Shown piece by piece: positions 1 to 8,289 of a DNA stretch of 64,000 nt. Under the pieces are notes generated by a model. It saw only the letters and a list, made by a program, of their open reading frames with translations. It was not told where the DNA came from and did no database searches. How positions within the stretch are numbered: position 1 is the stretch's first letter; the number at the start of each line of letters is the position of its first letter. The DNA lies in assembly GCF_001205715.1 (NCBI RefSeq), contig NZ_AQQZ01000006.1, positions 208,057-272,056 of the forward strand, written 5' to 3'. This stretch comes from Pseudaestuariivita atlantica. GTDB lineage: Bacteria; Pseudomonadota; Alphaproteobacteria; Rhodobacterales; Rhodobacteraceae. The position numbers and the translations under genes are program-made.

Positions 1-1
1 G

Positions 2-1336
2 CAGCGGTTCCACGATTTCACCACCTGCTACATGGGGTTCCGGCCCGATACCGGGCTGGTCCTGAAAGAGATCGCAACCGCCGACCCCGACATGCCCATG
101 GCGCGGATCGGCAAGGGCTATTTGGCCAAGCTGATGGGCAGCGCCAGCCATTCCGCCCGCGCCGACAAGGTGTCGGCGGGCATGGGCGCGCATCTTGAAC
201 AGGTGGGCGCGAATGACCGCGAACGCCGCCACGCGGCGGCGCTGGCGGCGTGGTGCGCCGGTGACCTCGACCGCACGACGCGCATCTGGGAGGACATCCT
301 CCTCGATCACCCGATGGACGGGCTGGCGCTGCGGCTGGCGCATTTCACGCATTTCTACTCGGGCGACGGGCGCCGCATGCGCGACTCGCTGGCCCGCGTC
401 CTGCCGCTCTGGTCCGAGGATCACCCGAATTACGGCTACCTGCAGGGCATGTACGCTTTCGGGCTGGAAGAAGCGGGCGAATACGACAAGGCCGAGCGGT
501 ATGGCCGCGCGGCGGTCGCGCGCAACCGGCAGGACGCGTGGTCGGTCCACGCGGTCGCCCACGTGCTGGAGATGACCGAGCGCCACGAGGACGGCATCGC
601 CTGGGTCGCGGAGCTTGAAGACGGCTGGTCCACGACCAACAACTTCCGCTTCCACCTTTACTGGCACAAATGCCTCTACCACCTTGAACGGGGCGAGTTC
701 GACGAGGTGCTGCGCATCTACGACGCGCAGGTCGCGTCCGATATCACGTCGGATTTCTACCTCGACATCTGCAATTGCTCGTCGCTCTTGTGGCGGCTTG
801 AGATGTTCGGCGTGGACGTGGGCGACCGCTGGACGGCGCTGGCCGAGGTCGCCCGCACCCACCTTGCCGACCGGGACCTGATATTCGTCTCGCTGCACTA
901 CCTGATGGCGCTGATCGCCAATGGCGACATGGTGGCGGCAGAGCAGATGATGGACAGCCTGCGCACGTGGTCGACGCTGGACGACACGCAGGCGCGGATC
1001 TGCGCCGACGTCGGTCTGGCCATCGCCGACGGGTTGAAACTCGCACGCGGCGGACGCCATGCCGAGGCGGTCACGGTGATGGAACCGGTGCGTTACGCGC
1101 TGGCCCGGATCGGCGGCAGCAAGGCGCAGCGGGACGTCTTCATGATGATCCTGCTGGACGCCGCCAAGGCCAGCAACGACGCGCTCGTCGCGCGGGCGCT
1201 GTTTGCCGAACGGCTGGGCGACAAGGTCCATTCAAGCTGGACCTGGAAGAATTACGGCGCGGTGCTGGAGGCGAACGGCCAGACGGACGAGGCGATGCGG
1301 GCCGAGGAGGAAGCACGCCGCATCCTCGCCGCGTGA
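2..1336 (+). CDS. TTC38-like tetratricopeptide repeat protein (5' end outside window)
   Basis: This is a soluble all-helical protein of the TTC38-like TPR type. The frame is open to the first base of the window and reads QRFHDFTTCY before the first ATG at 32, and that upstream sequence looks like family sequence. The true start therefore lies upstream and the CDS is 5'-partial. The TPR-like units (for example YLQGMYAFGLEEAGEYDKAE near residue 140, the following AWSVHAVAHVLEM segment, and a last unit ending in AMRAEEEARRIL) run along the whole length. There is no signal peptide or membrane segment in the visible part. Members are widespread in alphaproteobacteria but have no assigned biochemical role. 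It converges on the acetylation cassette that follows. Confidence 0.8.
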   Translation, partial: QRFHDFTTCYMGFRPDTGLVLKEIATADPDMPMARIGKGYLAKLMGSASHSARADKVSAGMGAHLEQVGANDRERRHAAALAAWCAGDLDRTTRIWEDILLDHPMDGLALRLAHFTHFYSGDGRRMRDSLARVLPLWSEDHPNYGYLQGMYAFGLEEAGEYDKAERYGRAAVARNRQDAWSVHAVAHVLEMTERHEDGIAWVAELEDGWSTTNNFRFHLYWHKCLYHLERGEFDEVLRIYDAQVASDITSDFYLDICNCSSLLWRLEMFGVDVGDRWTALAEVARTHLADRDLIFVSLHYLMALIANGDMVAAEQMMDSLRTWSTLDDTQARICADVGLAIADGLKLARGGRHAEAVTVMEPVRYALARIGGSKAQRDVFMMILLDAAKASNDALVARALFAERLGDKVHSSWTWKNYGAVLEANGQTDEAMRAEEEARRILAA

Positions 1337-1373
1337 GCCTCTTGTCAGGAGAAACCCCGGCTCGTGAAACTGG

Positions 1374-1407
1374 CCGGTGGCGAAGTGCTGGAGAACTCCG
1401 CCACCGG
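1374..1407. terminator. Stem-loop between convergent genes
   Basis: Nine-base arms CCGGTGGCG (1374-1382) and CGCCACCGG (1399-1407) form a perfect inverted repeat in the gap between two converging genes, and a few more pairs can form inside the loop. There is no strong T-tract on either side, so termination is inferred from position and stem strength only. Confidence 0.4.
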
Positions 1408-1415
1408 GTGATGCC

Positions 1416-2732
1416 TCAGTAAAGGTGCACGGTCGAACCGGCACCCACCGCAGCGGCATCGTAACGCAGGGTGGCAGAGGTCAGTTCGCGGCCCTGCAGC
1501 GCGTCGAGGCTCACTGCCCACCACGGCGATTGCAGGTGCGCGGGCACCTGGTTGCGGCGCGCAAGGCTCAGCGTTTCCTTGCTGCCATCGGCAAAGCGCA
1601 GGTCGACCTTCACCTTCTGGATCGGGCTGTCGGGCAGGTTCAGCGCCAGAACCGACGGCGCGGCGTCCTTCAGCTTGACCTTGGTCTTGCCCGACGCGTC
1701 GAGGTCCGCCGCGACCTCGCCACCCGCATCGGCGTCAAAGCGCAGCGCGCCCAGCAATTGCCGCAGCACGCCCAGCGATTTGAGGTTCGCGGTATAGGGA
1801 AGCTCCCACACGACGAGGTCGAACTCCGTCCCGTCGGTCAGAAGGCCCGCGTTGATTACGCCTTCCAGCGCCCCGATCGCGCCACCGCCAGACACCGAGT
1901 GGTTGACGACCTCGGCCTGAAGCGACCCGGCGATGGCATCGCCAAAGCGGTAGGCGTCCTTCTTGTAGCGGTTGCTGAAGCTCGACCCGGCCAGCAGCAC
2001 TTTCGGGCGTGCGCTGGTGTCGTCGAGAAGGCCCAGACCGGCATCCGCGAAGGCCGGGATCGTGTGTTCGACGGGCGCGATCTGCGCATCGCAGACGGCC
2101 TTGGCCATCTTGGCGAGCGACCCGCGTTCGGCAAAGGCTTCAGTCCCGGCCTCGGGGCGCGCGACCTGCGATCCCGCAAAGGCGGGCAGCCCGGCGGCGA
2201 TCACCTCTTCGGCCAGCGCAACCGCGCTTTCCGCTGCCCCTTGCGGGGTCCAGTGAGTGTCGTGGCGGTAGTAATAGGCGTCCCGCATCTCGTCCGATCC
2301 GGTGGCTATCTCAAGCAGGTTGGGCGCGATGGCCCCAGCCTGACGCATGACGTCGACCATCTCGTTGAACGAGGCTGTTGCGGCCTCCGCGTCGTAATCG
2401 ACCGCACCGCCCGCCAGCGCCTCGAGCATGGCCTGACCGGCGACCAGCGGGCGCGGCGGGGCCATGACGATGGCCAGCCGCGTGCCGCGCGCCTCGAACT
2501 CACCCACGATCTCGGCCAGAAGCTCCGCCGCCTCGGCACCGGGCGTGTAATCCGTGCGCATCTGGTCGGCGGTGATGATCCAGTCGGTCGCACCGCCCGA
2601 GATGACGGGCGCCAGCTTGCGGTACTTCTTCGGCATGTCATCGGCCGACAGGAAGGCGTCGCACAAGGGGGCGGACTGGGCGGCACCGGCACCGATCAGG
2701 GCGGCGGCGCAAAGGGTTGCGAGATGTTTCAT
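1416..2732 (-). CDS. AlgX-like polysaccharide O-acetyltransferase (SGNH-like)
   Basis: This is a predicted periplasmic O-acetyltransferase with an SGNH-hydrolase-like fold of the AlgX/AlgJ family. It would move acetyl groups onto a secreted polysaccharide. A Sec signal peptide (MKHLATLCAAALIGAGAAQSA) starts the protein. The Asp-His pair lies in DTHWTPQGAAE near residue 190, and the Ser nucleophile is probably in LLAGSSFSNRY near residue 280. The last 100 residues are beta-rich and may be the carbohydrate-binding module that separates AlgX from AlgJ. The start at 2732 was chosen because its ATG overlaps the stop of the gene upstream (ATGA); an in-frame start 15 bases further up lacks that logic. 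It is the last gene of the cassette. Confidence 0.8.
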   Translation of the reverse strand: MKHLATLCAAALIGAGAAQSAPLCDAFLSADDMPKKYRKLAPVISGGATDWIITADQMRTDYTPGAEAAELLAEIVGEFEARGTRLAIVMAPPRPLVAGQAMLEALAGGAVDYDAEAATASFNEMVDVMRQAGAIAPNLLEIATGSDEMRDAYYYRHDTHWTPQGAAESAVALAEEVIAAGLPAFAGSQVARPEAGTEAFAERGSLAKMAKAVCDAQIAPVEHTIPAFADAGLGLLDDTSARPKVLLAGSSFSNRYKKDAYRFGDAIAGSLQAEVVNHSVSGGGAIGALEGVINAGLLTDGTEFDLVVWELPYTANLKSLGVLRQLLGALRFDADAGGEVAADLDASGKTKVKLKDAAPSVLALNLPDSPIQKVKVDLRFADGSKETLSLARRNQVPAHLQSPWWAVSLDALQGRELTSATLRYDAAAVGAGSTVHLY

Positions 2733-3757
2733 TGGTCTTGGCTCCATGTATCAAGATACCGCTCGGGGATTTCCCAAAGCACGATTTGCGGGGTGAGGTC
2801 GGACAGGGCATCCCCGTCCAGAAAGCGATCCATCGGGATGAACGGGCCACGGCCCTCCATCGCGAAGGAGATCACGTCGGCGTTCAGCGCGGATTTCAGG
2901 AACCCCGTGAAGTGGAAATCCGTGCGCGCGGAATAGCTGGTGCCGACCAGCGCCACCGGCGTCTCCGCGTCGCCGAAGAGGTCCATGCCGGCATCCCCGG
3001 CCTGGGTGGTTTCATAGGTGGCGATCACTTCCGGCGCGGGCCCGACCAGCGGACGCCAGACACCTGTGTCGACGAAGGCAAGCAGGTCGCCGTCAAAGGC
3101 GCGGGTGCCGATTTGCGCGGTCTCGAAGGTGGCCGTCGCCGCGATCTCCCCTTCCAGCAGCGCGCCGATCCGGTCGGCGACGGCGGCGGCCCCTTCCGGG
3201 CTCCAATGCGTGTCGGTCGCCATGAAGGCCTGTGGACCCGTCAGCGCGGGGCGCAGATCCACGCTGCGCAGGCCCGCCTCGGCAATGATGGTCAGCAGGT
3301 GGTCATAGCGCGCATTGAACCGCGCCGAACGTGCGCGCGGCAGCACATCGCCCCGCATCCGGGCCTTGTCGGGCACGATCACCGGGATCAATTCGGCCCC
3401 GGCCTTCCGCACGCGCGACGTCACGGCCCGCAACTCGGACGCGAAATCGCGGCTGTCGGCAGGGGCGGCAAACTCCTCGGCGGTGAAGAGGACGCCGTCG
3501 CGGCCCGCAACCGCGCCCTCGGCCAATTCGCCCAAGGCGCCGTATTTCACGGCGGCCCAGGATTGGCGCAGCGTGTCGCGCATCGGGAAGCTGGCATCGA
3601 AGCGCTCTTCATACAGGCGCTGCGCCTTGCCCGAGATCACGTCCGCCGTCAGTTCATCAAGCGGCACGTTGGCGATGGTCCATGCGCCGGGCGTCAGGGT
3701 CAGGCCGATGAAGCTGGCGGCAAAGACGTGCGCGTTCAGGGTGGGAAGGATGGGCAT
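2729..3757 (-). CDS. AlgJ-like O-acetyltransferase (SGNH-like)
   Basis: This is a second AlgX/AlgJ-family protein of 342 residues without the extra C-terminal module, so it resembles AlgJ more than AlgX. The Asp-His motif is DTHWSPEGAAA near residue 180, and the nucleophile motif GTSYSARTDFHF lies near residue 260. The N-terminus is hydrophobic (FAASFIGLTLTPGAWTIA) and probably acts as a membrane anchor or signal. AAGGAG lies 8 bases before the start. The gene sits between AlgI-like and AlgX-like genes and overlaps the latter by ATGA, which implies translational coupling. In alginate producers AlgJ works with AlgI and AlgF. The polysaccharide modified here is unknown. Confidence 0.8.
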   Translation of the reverse strand: MPILPTLNAHVFAASFIGLTLTPGAWTIANVPLDELTADVISGKAQRLYEERFDASFPMRDTLRQSWAAVKYGALGELAEGAVAGRDGVLFTAEEFAAPADSRDFASELRAVTSRVRKAGAELIPVIVPDKARMRGDVLPRARSARFNARYDHLLTIIAEAGLRSVDLRPALTGPQAFMATDTHWSPEGAAAVADRIGALLEGEIAATATFETAQIGTRAFDGDLLAFVDTGVWRPLVGPAPEVIATYETTQAGDAGMDLFGDAETPVALVGTSYSARTDFHFTGFLKSALNADVISFAMEGRGPFIPMDRFLDGDALSDLTPQIVLWEIPERYLDTWSQDQ

Positions 3758-3770
3758 TGTCTGGTCTCCT

Positions 3771-5189
3771 TCAGAACTGGAAGTAGAGGAAAGGCGCTTC
3801 GCCGCGCGCCTGGATGATGACGGCGCAAAGCGCGAACAGCGCGACCATGCGCAGGCCGGCGGACGCGGCCCACAGCGTTTCCATGCGCGGCGCGCGCAGG
3901 CGGCCCAGCCATACCGGGTGCAGCGACAGCGCGATGCCCAGCGTCAGGGCGATTACCTCGGTCGGGCGGGTCAGCAGCGCCATCTCGGCGGTGAGGGCGA
4001 CCCCGTTCAGCCCGGCCATCCCGGCATATATGGCAAAGGCGTGGCCCACGGTTTCGGCACGGAAAACGACCCAGCCGATCAGCACGAAGACCATGGTCAA
4101 GGGCCATGCGATGGCGCGCGGCCAGACATGGGCGCGGTGCTTGGACCCCAGCGCACGCTCGACCGCCATCAGGCCGCCATGCCAGATGCCCCACAGGATG
4201 AAGGTCCAGTTGGCACCGTGCCACAGCCCGCCCAGCACCATCGTCAGCAGGAGGTTGCGGTAGGTCCTGACCGCGCCGCCCCGGTTGCCGCCAAGCGGCA
4301 CGTAGAGGTAGTCGCGCAGCCAGGTCGACAGGCTGATATGCCAGCGCCGCCAGAACTCGGTCACCGACTGGCTGACATAGGGCGCGTTGAAGTTCTCCAT
4401 GAACCGGAAGCCCAGCATCAGACCCAGCCCGATCGCCATGGCCGAGTAGCCCGCGAAGTCGAAGAACAGCTGAATCGCGTAGGCCCCTGCCCCCAGCCAG
4501 CCTTCGGCCATGGTTGGCGCGTCCAGCGCGAACAGGCGGTCGGCCAGCGGTGCGACGCTGTCGGCGATCAGGATCTTCATCGCCAGCCCTATGACGAAGC
4601 GACGCACGCCCGCGGTGAACAGCGCAAGGCTGTGGGTGCGGTGCCGGAACTGGTGCGCCAGGTCCTTGTACCGCAGGATCGGCCCCGCGATGAGCTGCGG
4701 GAAAAGCGACGAGAAGGCGAGGAAATCGACCAGCCGCGCGGCGGGCGGCGCATCGCCCCGCGCCACGTCGAGGATATAGCTGATCGACTGGAAGACGAGG
4801 AAGGACAGCCCGATGGGCAGCACGATCTCGGGCAGGCTCAACCCGCCGCCAGAGCCGAGGTCAAGCCGGGCGATGGCGTCGCTGTAGGAACCCGCGATGA
4901 AGTAGGCGTATTTGAACCAGCCAAGGATCGCGAGGTTGCCGACGATCCCCAGACGCACGGCCCAGGTCCGGGTCTTTTCCGTCCGCGCGCCTACCGCGAC
5001 CACGCCCGCCACGTAGCTGAGCGTCGCGATGCCGAGGACCAGCAGCAGGTACCCCACCTTCCACCAGCCATAGAACAGGCAGCTGGCGATCAGCAGCGTC
5101 ATCGTGCGATGGCGCGCAGGCGTCAGGTAATAGGTCACCAGGAACAGCGGCAGGAAACCGAACAGGAAGATGGGGGTGGAAAAGACCAT
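3771..5189 (-). CDS. algI: MBOAT-family O-acyltransferase (AlgI-like)
   Basis: This is a multi-pass membrane O-acyltransferase of the MBOAT family that should pass acetyl groups across the inner membrane for polysaccharide acetylation. The N-terminus MVFSTPIFLFGFLPLFLVTY is typical of AlgI/PatA/DltB-like proteins. The family's active-site His region is seen as GGLWHGANWTFILWGIWHGG near residue 320, and FWRRWHISLSTWLRDYLY is the other conserved block. At 472 residues the length is normal for AlgI. The gene is followed after 13 bases by the AlgJ-like gene. Naming it algI rests on the flanking AlgF/J/X-like genes; no alginate synthase is present nearby. Confidence 0.88.
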   Translation of the reverse strand: MVFSTPIFLFGFLPLFLVTYYLTPARHRTMTLLIASCLFYGWWKVGYLLLVLGIATLSYVAGVVAVGARTEKTRTWAVRLGIVGNLAILGWFKYAYFIAGSYSDAIARLDLGSGGGLSLPEIVLPIGLSFLVFQSISYILDVARGDAPPAARLVDFLAFSSLFPQLIAGPILRYKDLAHQFRHRTHSLALFTAGVRRFVIGLAMKILIADSVAPLADRLFALDAPTMAEGWLGAGAYAIQLFFDFAGYSAMAIGLGLMLGFRFMENFNAPYVSQSVTEFWRRWHISLSTWLRDYLYVPLGGNRGGAVRTYRNLLLTMVLGGLWHGANWTFILWGIWHGGLMAVERALGSKHRAHVWPRAIAWPLTMVFVLIGWVVFRAETVGHAFAIYAGMAGLNGVALTAEMALLTRPTEVIALTLGIALSLHPVWLGRLRAPRMETLWAASAGLRMVALFALCAVIIQARGEAPFLYFQF

Positions 5190-5200
5190 GGGTCAGCGCC

Positions 5201-5812
5201 TCAGTTCAGCGACAGCACGGGGCCGAAGCTGTTGGGGACAAGGCGCGCGGCGTCGTCGCCCGCGACGAAGGTCACGTTCTGGCCGCGCGCAAGGTTCACG
5301 TCGAACGTGCCGAGGATGGCGTTGTCGGTCACCCGCTCGACGGCGAGCGTGGCGCTGACGGGGTTGACCGCGCGGCTGGCCGAGGCGCCGGGGGCCTGCG
5401 CGGCCACGACTTCCATCCCGCGGCCCGGCACGATCAGGCGCACCGGCGCGTCGCCCGCATTCACGAGGATCAGGTGCACCTTGGCCGCGGTTTCGCGCTG
5501 CGGCTCTTCGATCACCTGCCCGGCATCGGCGAGGCTGTAATAGGACCCGGCAACCGCCCCTTCGAGGGCCCCCGCGCTGATCGCCACGTAAACGTCGCGC
5601 TGGTCTTCGCCCAGTTGCAGGGGCGCGCCCATGAAGGCGGCGTCCGAGGCCGGGGCGTCGAACTCTTCCAGCACCCGCACGAACACCGCGTCCTCGGGGG
5701 CCGGCGCGTCGTAAAGGGCCGCGTCGTCCGCGAACACGGGCGCGGCGGGAAAGGTCGTCACGGCCATCAGGGCGATGCCCGACAGGATGGTAAGGGTCTG
5801 GGATCTGGTCAT
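5201..5812 (-). CDS. algF: AlgF-like periplasmic acetylation factor
   Basis: This is a small secreted protein resembling AlgF, the periplasmic partner of AlgI/AlgJ in alginate O-acetylation. A Sec signal (MTRSQTLTILSGIALMAV up to VFA) precedes DDAALYDAPAPEDAVFVRVL, which matches the AlgF N-terminal pattern (ALYGP..P.GSAFVRV). The rest is beta-rich. The start at 5812 is chosen because AAGGAG lies upstream at good distance and the signal peptide begins there. It is the first gene of the four-gene minus-strand acetylation operon, 11 bases ahead of AlgI, so the operon promoter should lie in 5813-5936. Confidence 0.75.
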   Translation of the reverse strand: MTRSQTLTILSGIALMAVTTFPAAPVFADDAALYDAPAPEDAVFVRVLEEFDAPASDAAFMGAPLQLGEDQRDVYVAISAGALEGAVAGSYYSLADAGQVIEEPQRETAAKVHLILVNAGDAPVRLIVPGRGMEVVAAQAPGASASRAVNPVSATLAVERVTDNAILGTFDVNLARGQNVTFVAGDDAARLVPNSFGPVLSLN

Positions 5813-5936
5813 TGGTCTGGCTCCTTGTCTCACACCCCGGTTGTTACCGCAGACCGCTCCCGCGCCGAGATGCGGGTCGGGATAGCGGGCGGTCCAAAAG
5901 GATAGGCGCGCGTTTCGAAAGGGAGTGGCCGCGACG

Positions 5937-5968
5937 AAAAAGGGCCCGCGCGAAACGCGCGAGCCCCT
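5937..5968 (-). terminator. Rho-independent terminator of the Sel1-repeat gene
   Basis: On the minus strand an 11-bp stem (arms 5956-5966 and 5942-5952, one G-U pair) with a three-base loop is followed by five T residues (5937-5941). It lies 25 bases after the stop of the Sel1-repeat gene and ahead of algF. It therefore separates that gene from the acetylation operon. Confidence 0.8.
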
Positions 5969-5992
5969 TGCCCGAGTGGTGGCAGGCTGTGT

Positions 5993-7054
5993 TCAGGTGG
6001 GTGTGCGGGTCTCGGCCAGCTTGGCGGCGAGCGCCTTCACGGTGGTCGATTTCAGCGGCCCGAACTGGCAGGCGGCGTCCATGCCCGTATCGGTGCAGAA
6101 CTTGGCTATCGCGCGGATGAGCGGCGCTTTCAGATAGGGGCTCGGCTCGCCCACGTCGTACCCTTGGGCGCGCAACTCTTTCTGCACGATCCGGACATAG
6201 GCGTTCTTGTTGATCCGCGCGGTCACGCTCAACGCGCGGGCAAAGACGTCGCGCGGCGCGTCCTTCACGAGGTCTTCGGACAGCGTCCAGAACGCCTCGG
6301 GCCGCTGCGCGAGGGCGAGGTACAGCCCTTCCTCGATCCGGATCTTGTCGCGCAGGCCCTCGGTCTGCATCAGCGCGACCCGCGTCCTGATGCTGCCGCG
6401 CGGATGGCGCTGCGCGCGGTAGTAGCGCAGGAGCGCCTCTGCCGCGCGTGCATTGCCGTCGCCATGGCGCGCATGCAGCCGGTCGAGAACGGACGACAGG
6501 TTGCCGGGACGGCGGTTGTTCCGCGCGGCGGCGTCCAGAAGGTACATCTGCGCGGCCAGCACGTCCTCGTCCGCCAGCTTTTCGAGATCGGAAAACCCCC
6601 TCGCCTTGTTCGACAGATCGCCAAGACGACCCGTGGCATGGGCCCATGCGAGGACCGGGGCGGCCTTCGCATGGCCTTCCCTGACGGCGGCTTCCAGCGC
6701 GGTGATAGCGTCCTGATGATCGCCGTCCGACATCAGGATCTTGCCCAGCGACACGAGGGACGAGGTTCGCCCGGCATCAACCGCCGCGCGAAACAGCACC
6801 TTGGACCGGGCAATGTCCTGCGCAGTGCCGATCCCCTTGTAGGTCATGTAGGCAAGCCGGTCCGTCGCGCGGGCATATCCCTCGTCCGACAGGGCCTGCA
6901 ATTGCGCGACCATCCGTTCCGGCGCGCTGGCGCGCTGCGCCATCGCCGCGGCAAAGCGCTGTTTCTGGCTGGGCGCGTCCCCCGCCGCCCAAAGCGGCGC
7001 GCAGGACAGGCCGACGACAACCGCCAGCGCGGCAATGCGGGTTTTCTTCAACAT
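5993..7054 (-). CDS. Secreted Sel1-like/TPR repeat protein
   Basis: The protein has a Sec signal (MLKKTRIAALAVVVGLSCAPLWA) and then Sel1/TPR-type helical repeats such as GYARATDRLAYMTYKGIGTA and RSKVLFRAAVDAGRTSSLVS. Its C-terminal segment (YVRIVQKELRAQGYDVG onward) resembles a peptidoglycan-binding-like fold. The start at 7054 is set by GGAGG 8 bases upstream. The alginate system has a Sel1/TPR outer-membrane protein, AlgK, so a scaffold role for the neighbouring acetylation genes is possible. However, this gene has its own terminator and no lipobox, so the link is only inferred. Confidence 0.72.
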   Translation of the reverse strand: MLKKTRIAALAVVVGLSCAPLWAAGDAPSQKQRFAAAMAQRASAPERMVAQLQALSDEGYARATDRLAYMTYKGIGTAQDIARSKVLFRAAVDAGRTSSLVSLGKILMSDGDHQDAITALEAAVREGHAKAAPVLAWAHATGRLGDLSNKARGFSDLEKLADEDVLAAQMYLLDAAARNNRRPGNLSSVLDRLHARHGDGNARAAEALLRYYRAQRHPRGSIRTRVALMQTEGLRDKIRIEEGLYLALAQRPEAFWTLSEDLVKDAPRDVFARALSVTARINKNAYVRIVQKELRAQGYDVGEPSPYLKAPLIRAIAKFCTDTGMDAACQFGPLKSTTVKALAAKLAETRTPT

Positions 7055-7163
7055 GGTACCGACCTCCACTTATCGATGGCCGGAACATGCGGGCAGCGCC
7101 CCTTTCGCGGGAGCCTCTCTTTCGTACAGGTCGGGGCAATTCCGCGCAGAGGCGCGGGCCGGA

Positions 7164-7808
7164 TCAGGCCGGTTCGAACACGATGGCGCGGATCGGCGTG
7201 GGGCCGCCACCGGCGGCGGGGTTCAATTCCTGCGGACAGTTCGACAGGACGGCGATCACGTCCATCTCGGCCCGCAGGTCGACGAAATCACCGGGTTTCG
7301 AGGTGCTGTCCACGATCTCTGCATGGCCATCGGCGCCCACCGGCACGTTCATGAAGAAGTTGGCATTGGCGACGACGTGTTCCGGCCCAAGGTCATGGCG
7401 CGCAAGCTCGCGTTCGAAATTGCGCTGGCAGCATTCGGAATTCTGCTTGCCGTATCGCTGCTGATCGACGGCGAAGGAACAGCAGCCAAAGATCGTGTCA
7501 TGCCCGCCGCAGGTATCGGCGGTGATCGTCATCATCGGGCGCGCGAACTGCGAATAAAGGACCGATCCCTCCCCCAGCAGGATGTTCTTGGGGATCTTGA
7601 TCGTGTTCGGCATGTGGTAGCGCTCCACCTGCCCTTCGAAGGGCGCGGTGCCGAAACAGAGGAAGTCGATGGCCTGCTGTCCCTCGATATCGATCAGCCG
7701 CAGGGACTGGCCCGCCGACAGGCGCGCGCTCCACGGGGCGCGGGCGGCGACGATCGTGTCCTCGATGATCCGCCCTTCGGGGCGTTCGGGCATGCCGTTC
7801 GACAGCAT
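7164..7808 (-). CDS. DUF1989 (urea carboxylase-associated) family protein
   Basis: This is a 214-residue cytoplasmic protein of the DUF1989 / urea-carboxylase-associated family. Members often sit beside urea amidolyase or amine-catabolism genes and have no proven reaction. Family features are SLRLIDIEGQQAIDFLCF near residue 45, the Cys/His-rich stretch ADTCGGHDTIFGCCSF near residue 108 and NSECCQRNF near residue 132. These suggest metal binding. GAGGAG lies 7 bases before the ATG. It is the last gene of the operon, 4 bases after the deaminase, which points to a shared nitrogen-compound pathway. No urea carboxylase is nearby, so the usual partner is missing. Confidence 0.85.
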   Translation of the reverse strand: MLSNGMPERPEGRIIEDTIVAARAPWSARLSAGQSLRLIDIEGQQAIDFLCFGTAPFEGQVERYHMPNTIKIPKNILLGEGSVLYSQFARPMMTITADTCGGHDTIFGCCSFAVDQQRYGKQNSECCQRNFERELARHDLGPEHVVANANFFMNVPVGADGHAEIVDSTSKPGDFVDLRAEMDVIAVLSNCPQELNPAAGGGPTPIRAIVFEPA

Positions 7809-7812
7809 CGGC

Positions 7813-8262
7813 TTACTCCTCGGCGATATCCTCGTTCCACAATTCGGGCTTTTCCTCGATGAAGCGGGTCATCAGCGCGATGCAATCGGGATCGTCGGCG
7901 ATCAGCACCTCTACCCCCCGCTCGCGCAGCAGGTCCTCGTTGCCACCGAAGGTCGTGTTCTCGCCGATCACCACGCGCGGGATGCCGAACTGGATGATGG
8001 TGCCGGTGCACATCATGCAGGGGCTGAGCGAGGTATAAAGCGTCGTATCGCGATAGCTTTTCTGCCGTCCCGCCTTGCGCAGCGCGTCCATCTCGCCATG
8101 CGCGATGGGATCGCCCTTCTGCACGCGCTGGTTCCGGCCCTGGCTGACAAGCGTGTCGCCACGGGCCAGGACCGACCCGATGGGGCAGCCGCCTTCGTCA
8201 TAGCCCGCCTTGGCCTCGTCATAGGCGATGCGCAGGAACCGGGCGTCGGTGTCGTTCAGCAT
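7813..8262 (-). CDS. Yeast-type cytosine deaminase homologue (CDA superfamily)
   Basis: This is a zinc-dependent nucleobase deaminase of the cytidine/deoxycytidylate deaminase fold. The Zn-site motifs are complete: HGEMDAL (His and catalytic Glu, near residue 71) and SPCMMCTG (two Cys, near residue 100). The protein resembles fungal cytosine deaminase Fcy1 nearly end to end: EGGCPIGSVL, DTTLYTSLSPCMMCTG, GIPRVVIGENTTF, and an acidic C-terminus like FIEEKPELWNEDIAEE. Bacterial CodA is unrelated in fold. A very strong AAAGGAGG site precedes the ATG. Genes of transport, deacetylation/allantoinase type and DUF1989 surround it. The substrate may be cytosine or another aminated pyrimidine or pterin. 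Confidence 0.85.
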   Translation of the reverse strand: MLNDTDARFLRIAYDEAKAGYDEGGCPIGSVLARGDTLVSQGRNQRVQKGDPIAHGEMDALRKAGRQKSYRDTTLYTSLSPCMMCTGTIIQFGIPRVVIGENTTFGGNEDLLRERGVEVLIADDPDCIALMTRFIEEKPELWNEDIAEE

Positions 8263-8289
8263 GTCTGTCCTCCTTTGGATGCGCGTGGC

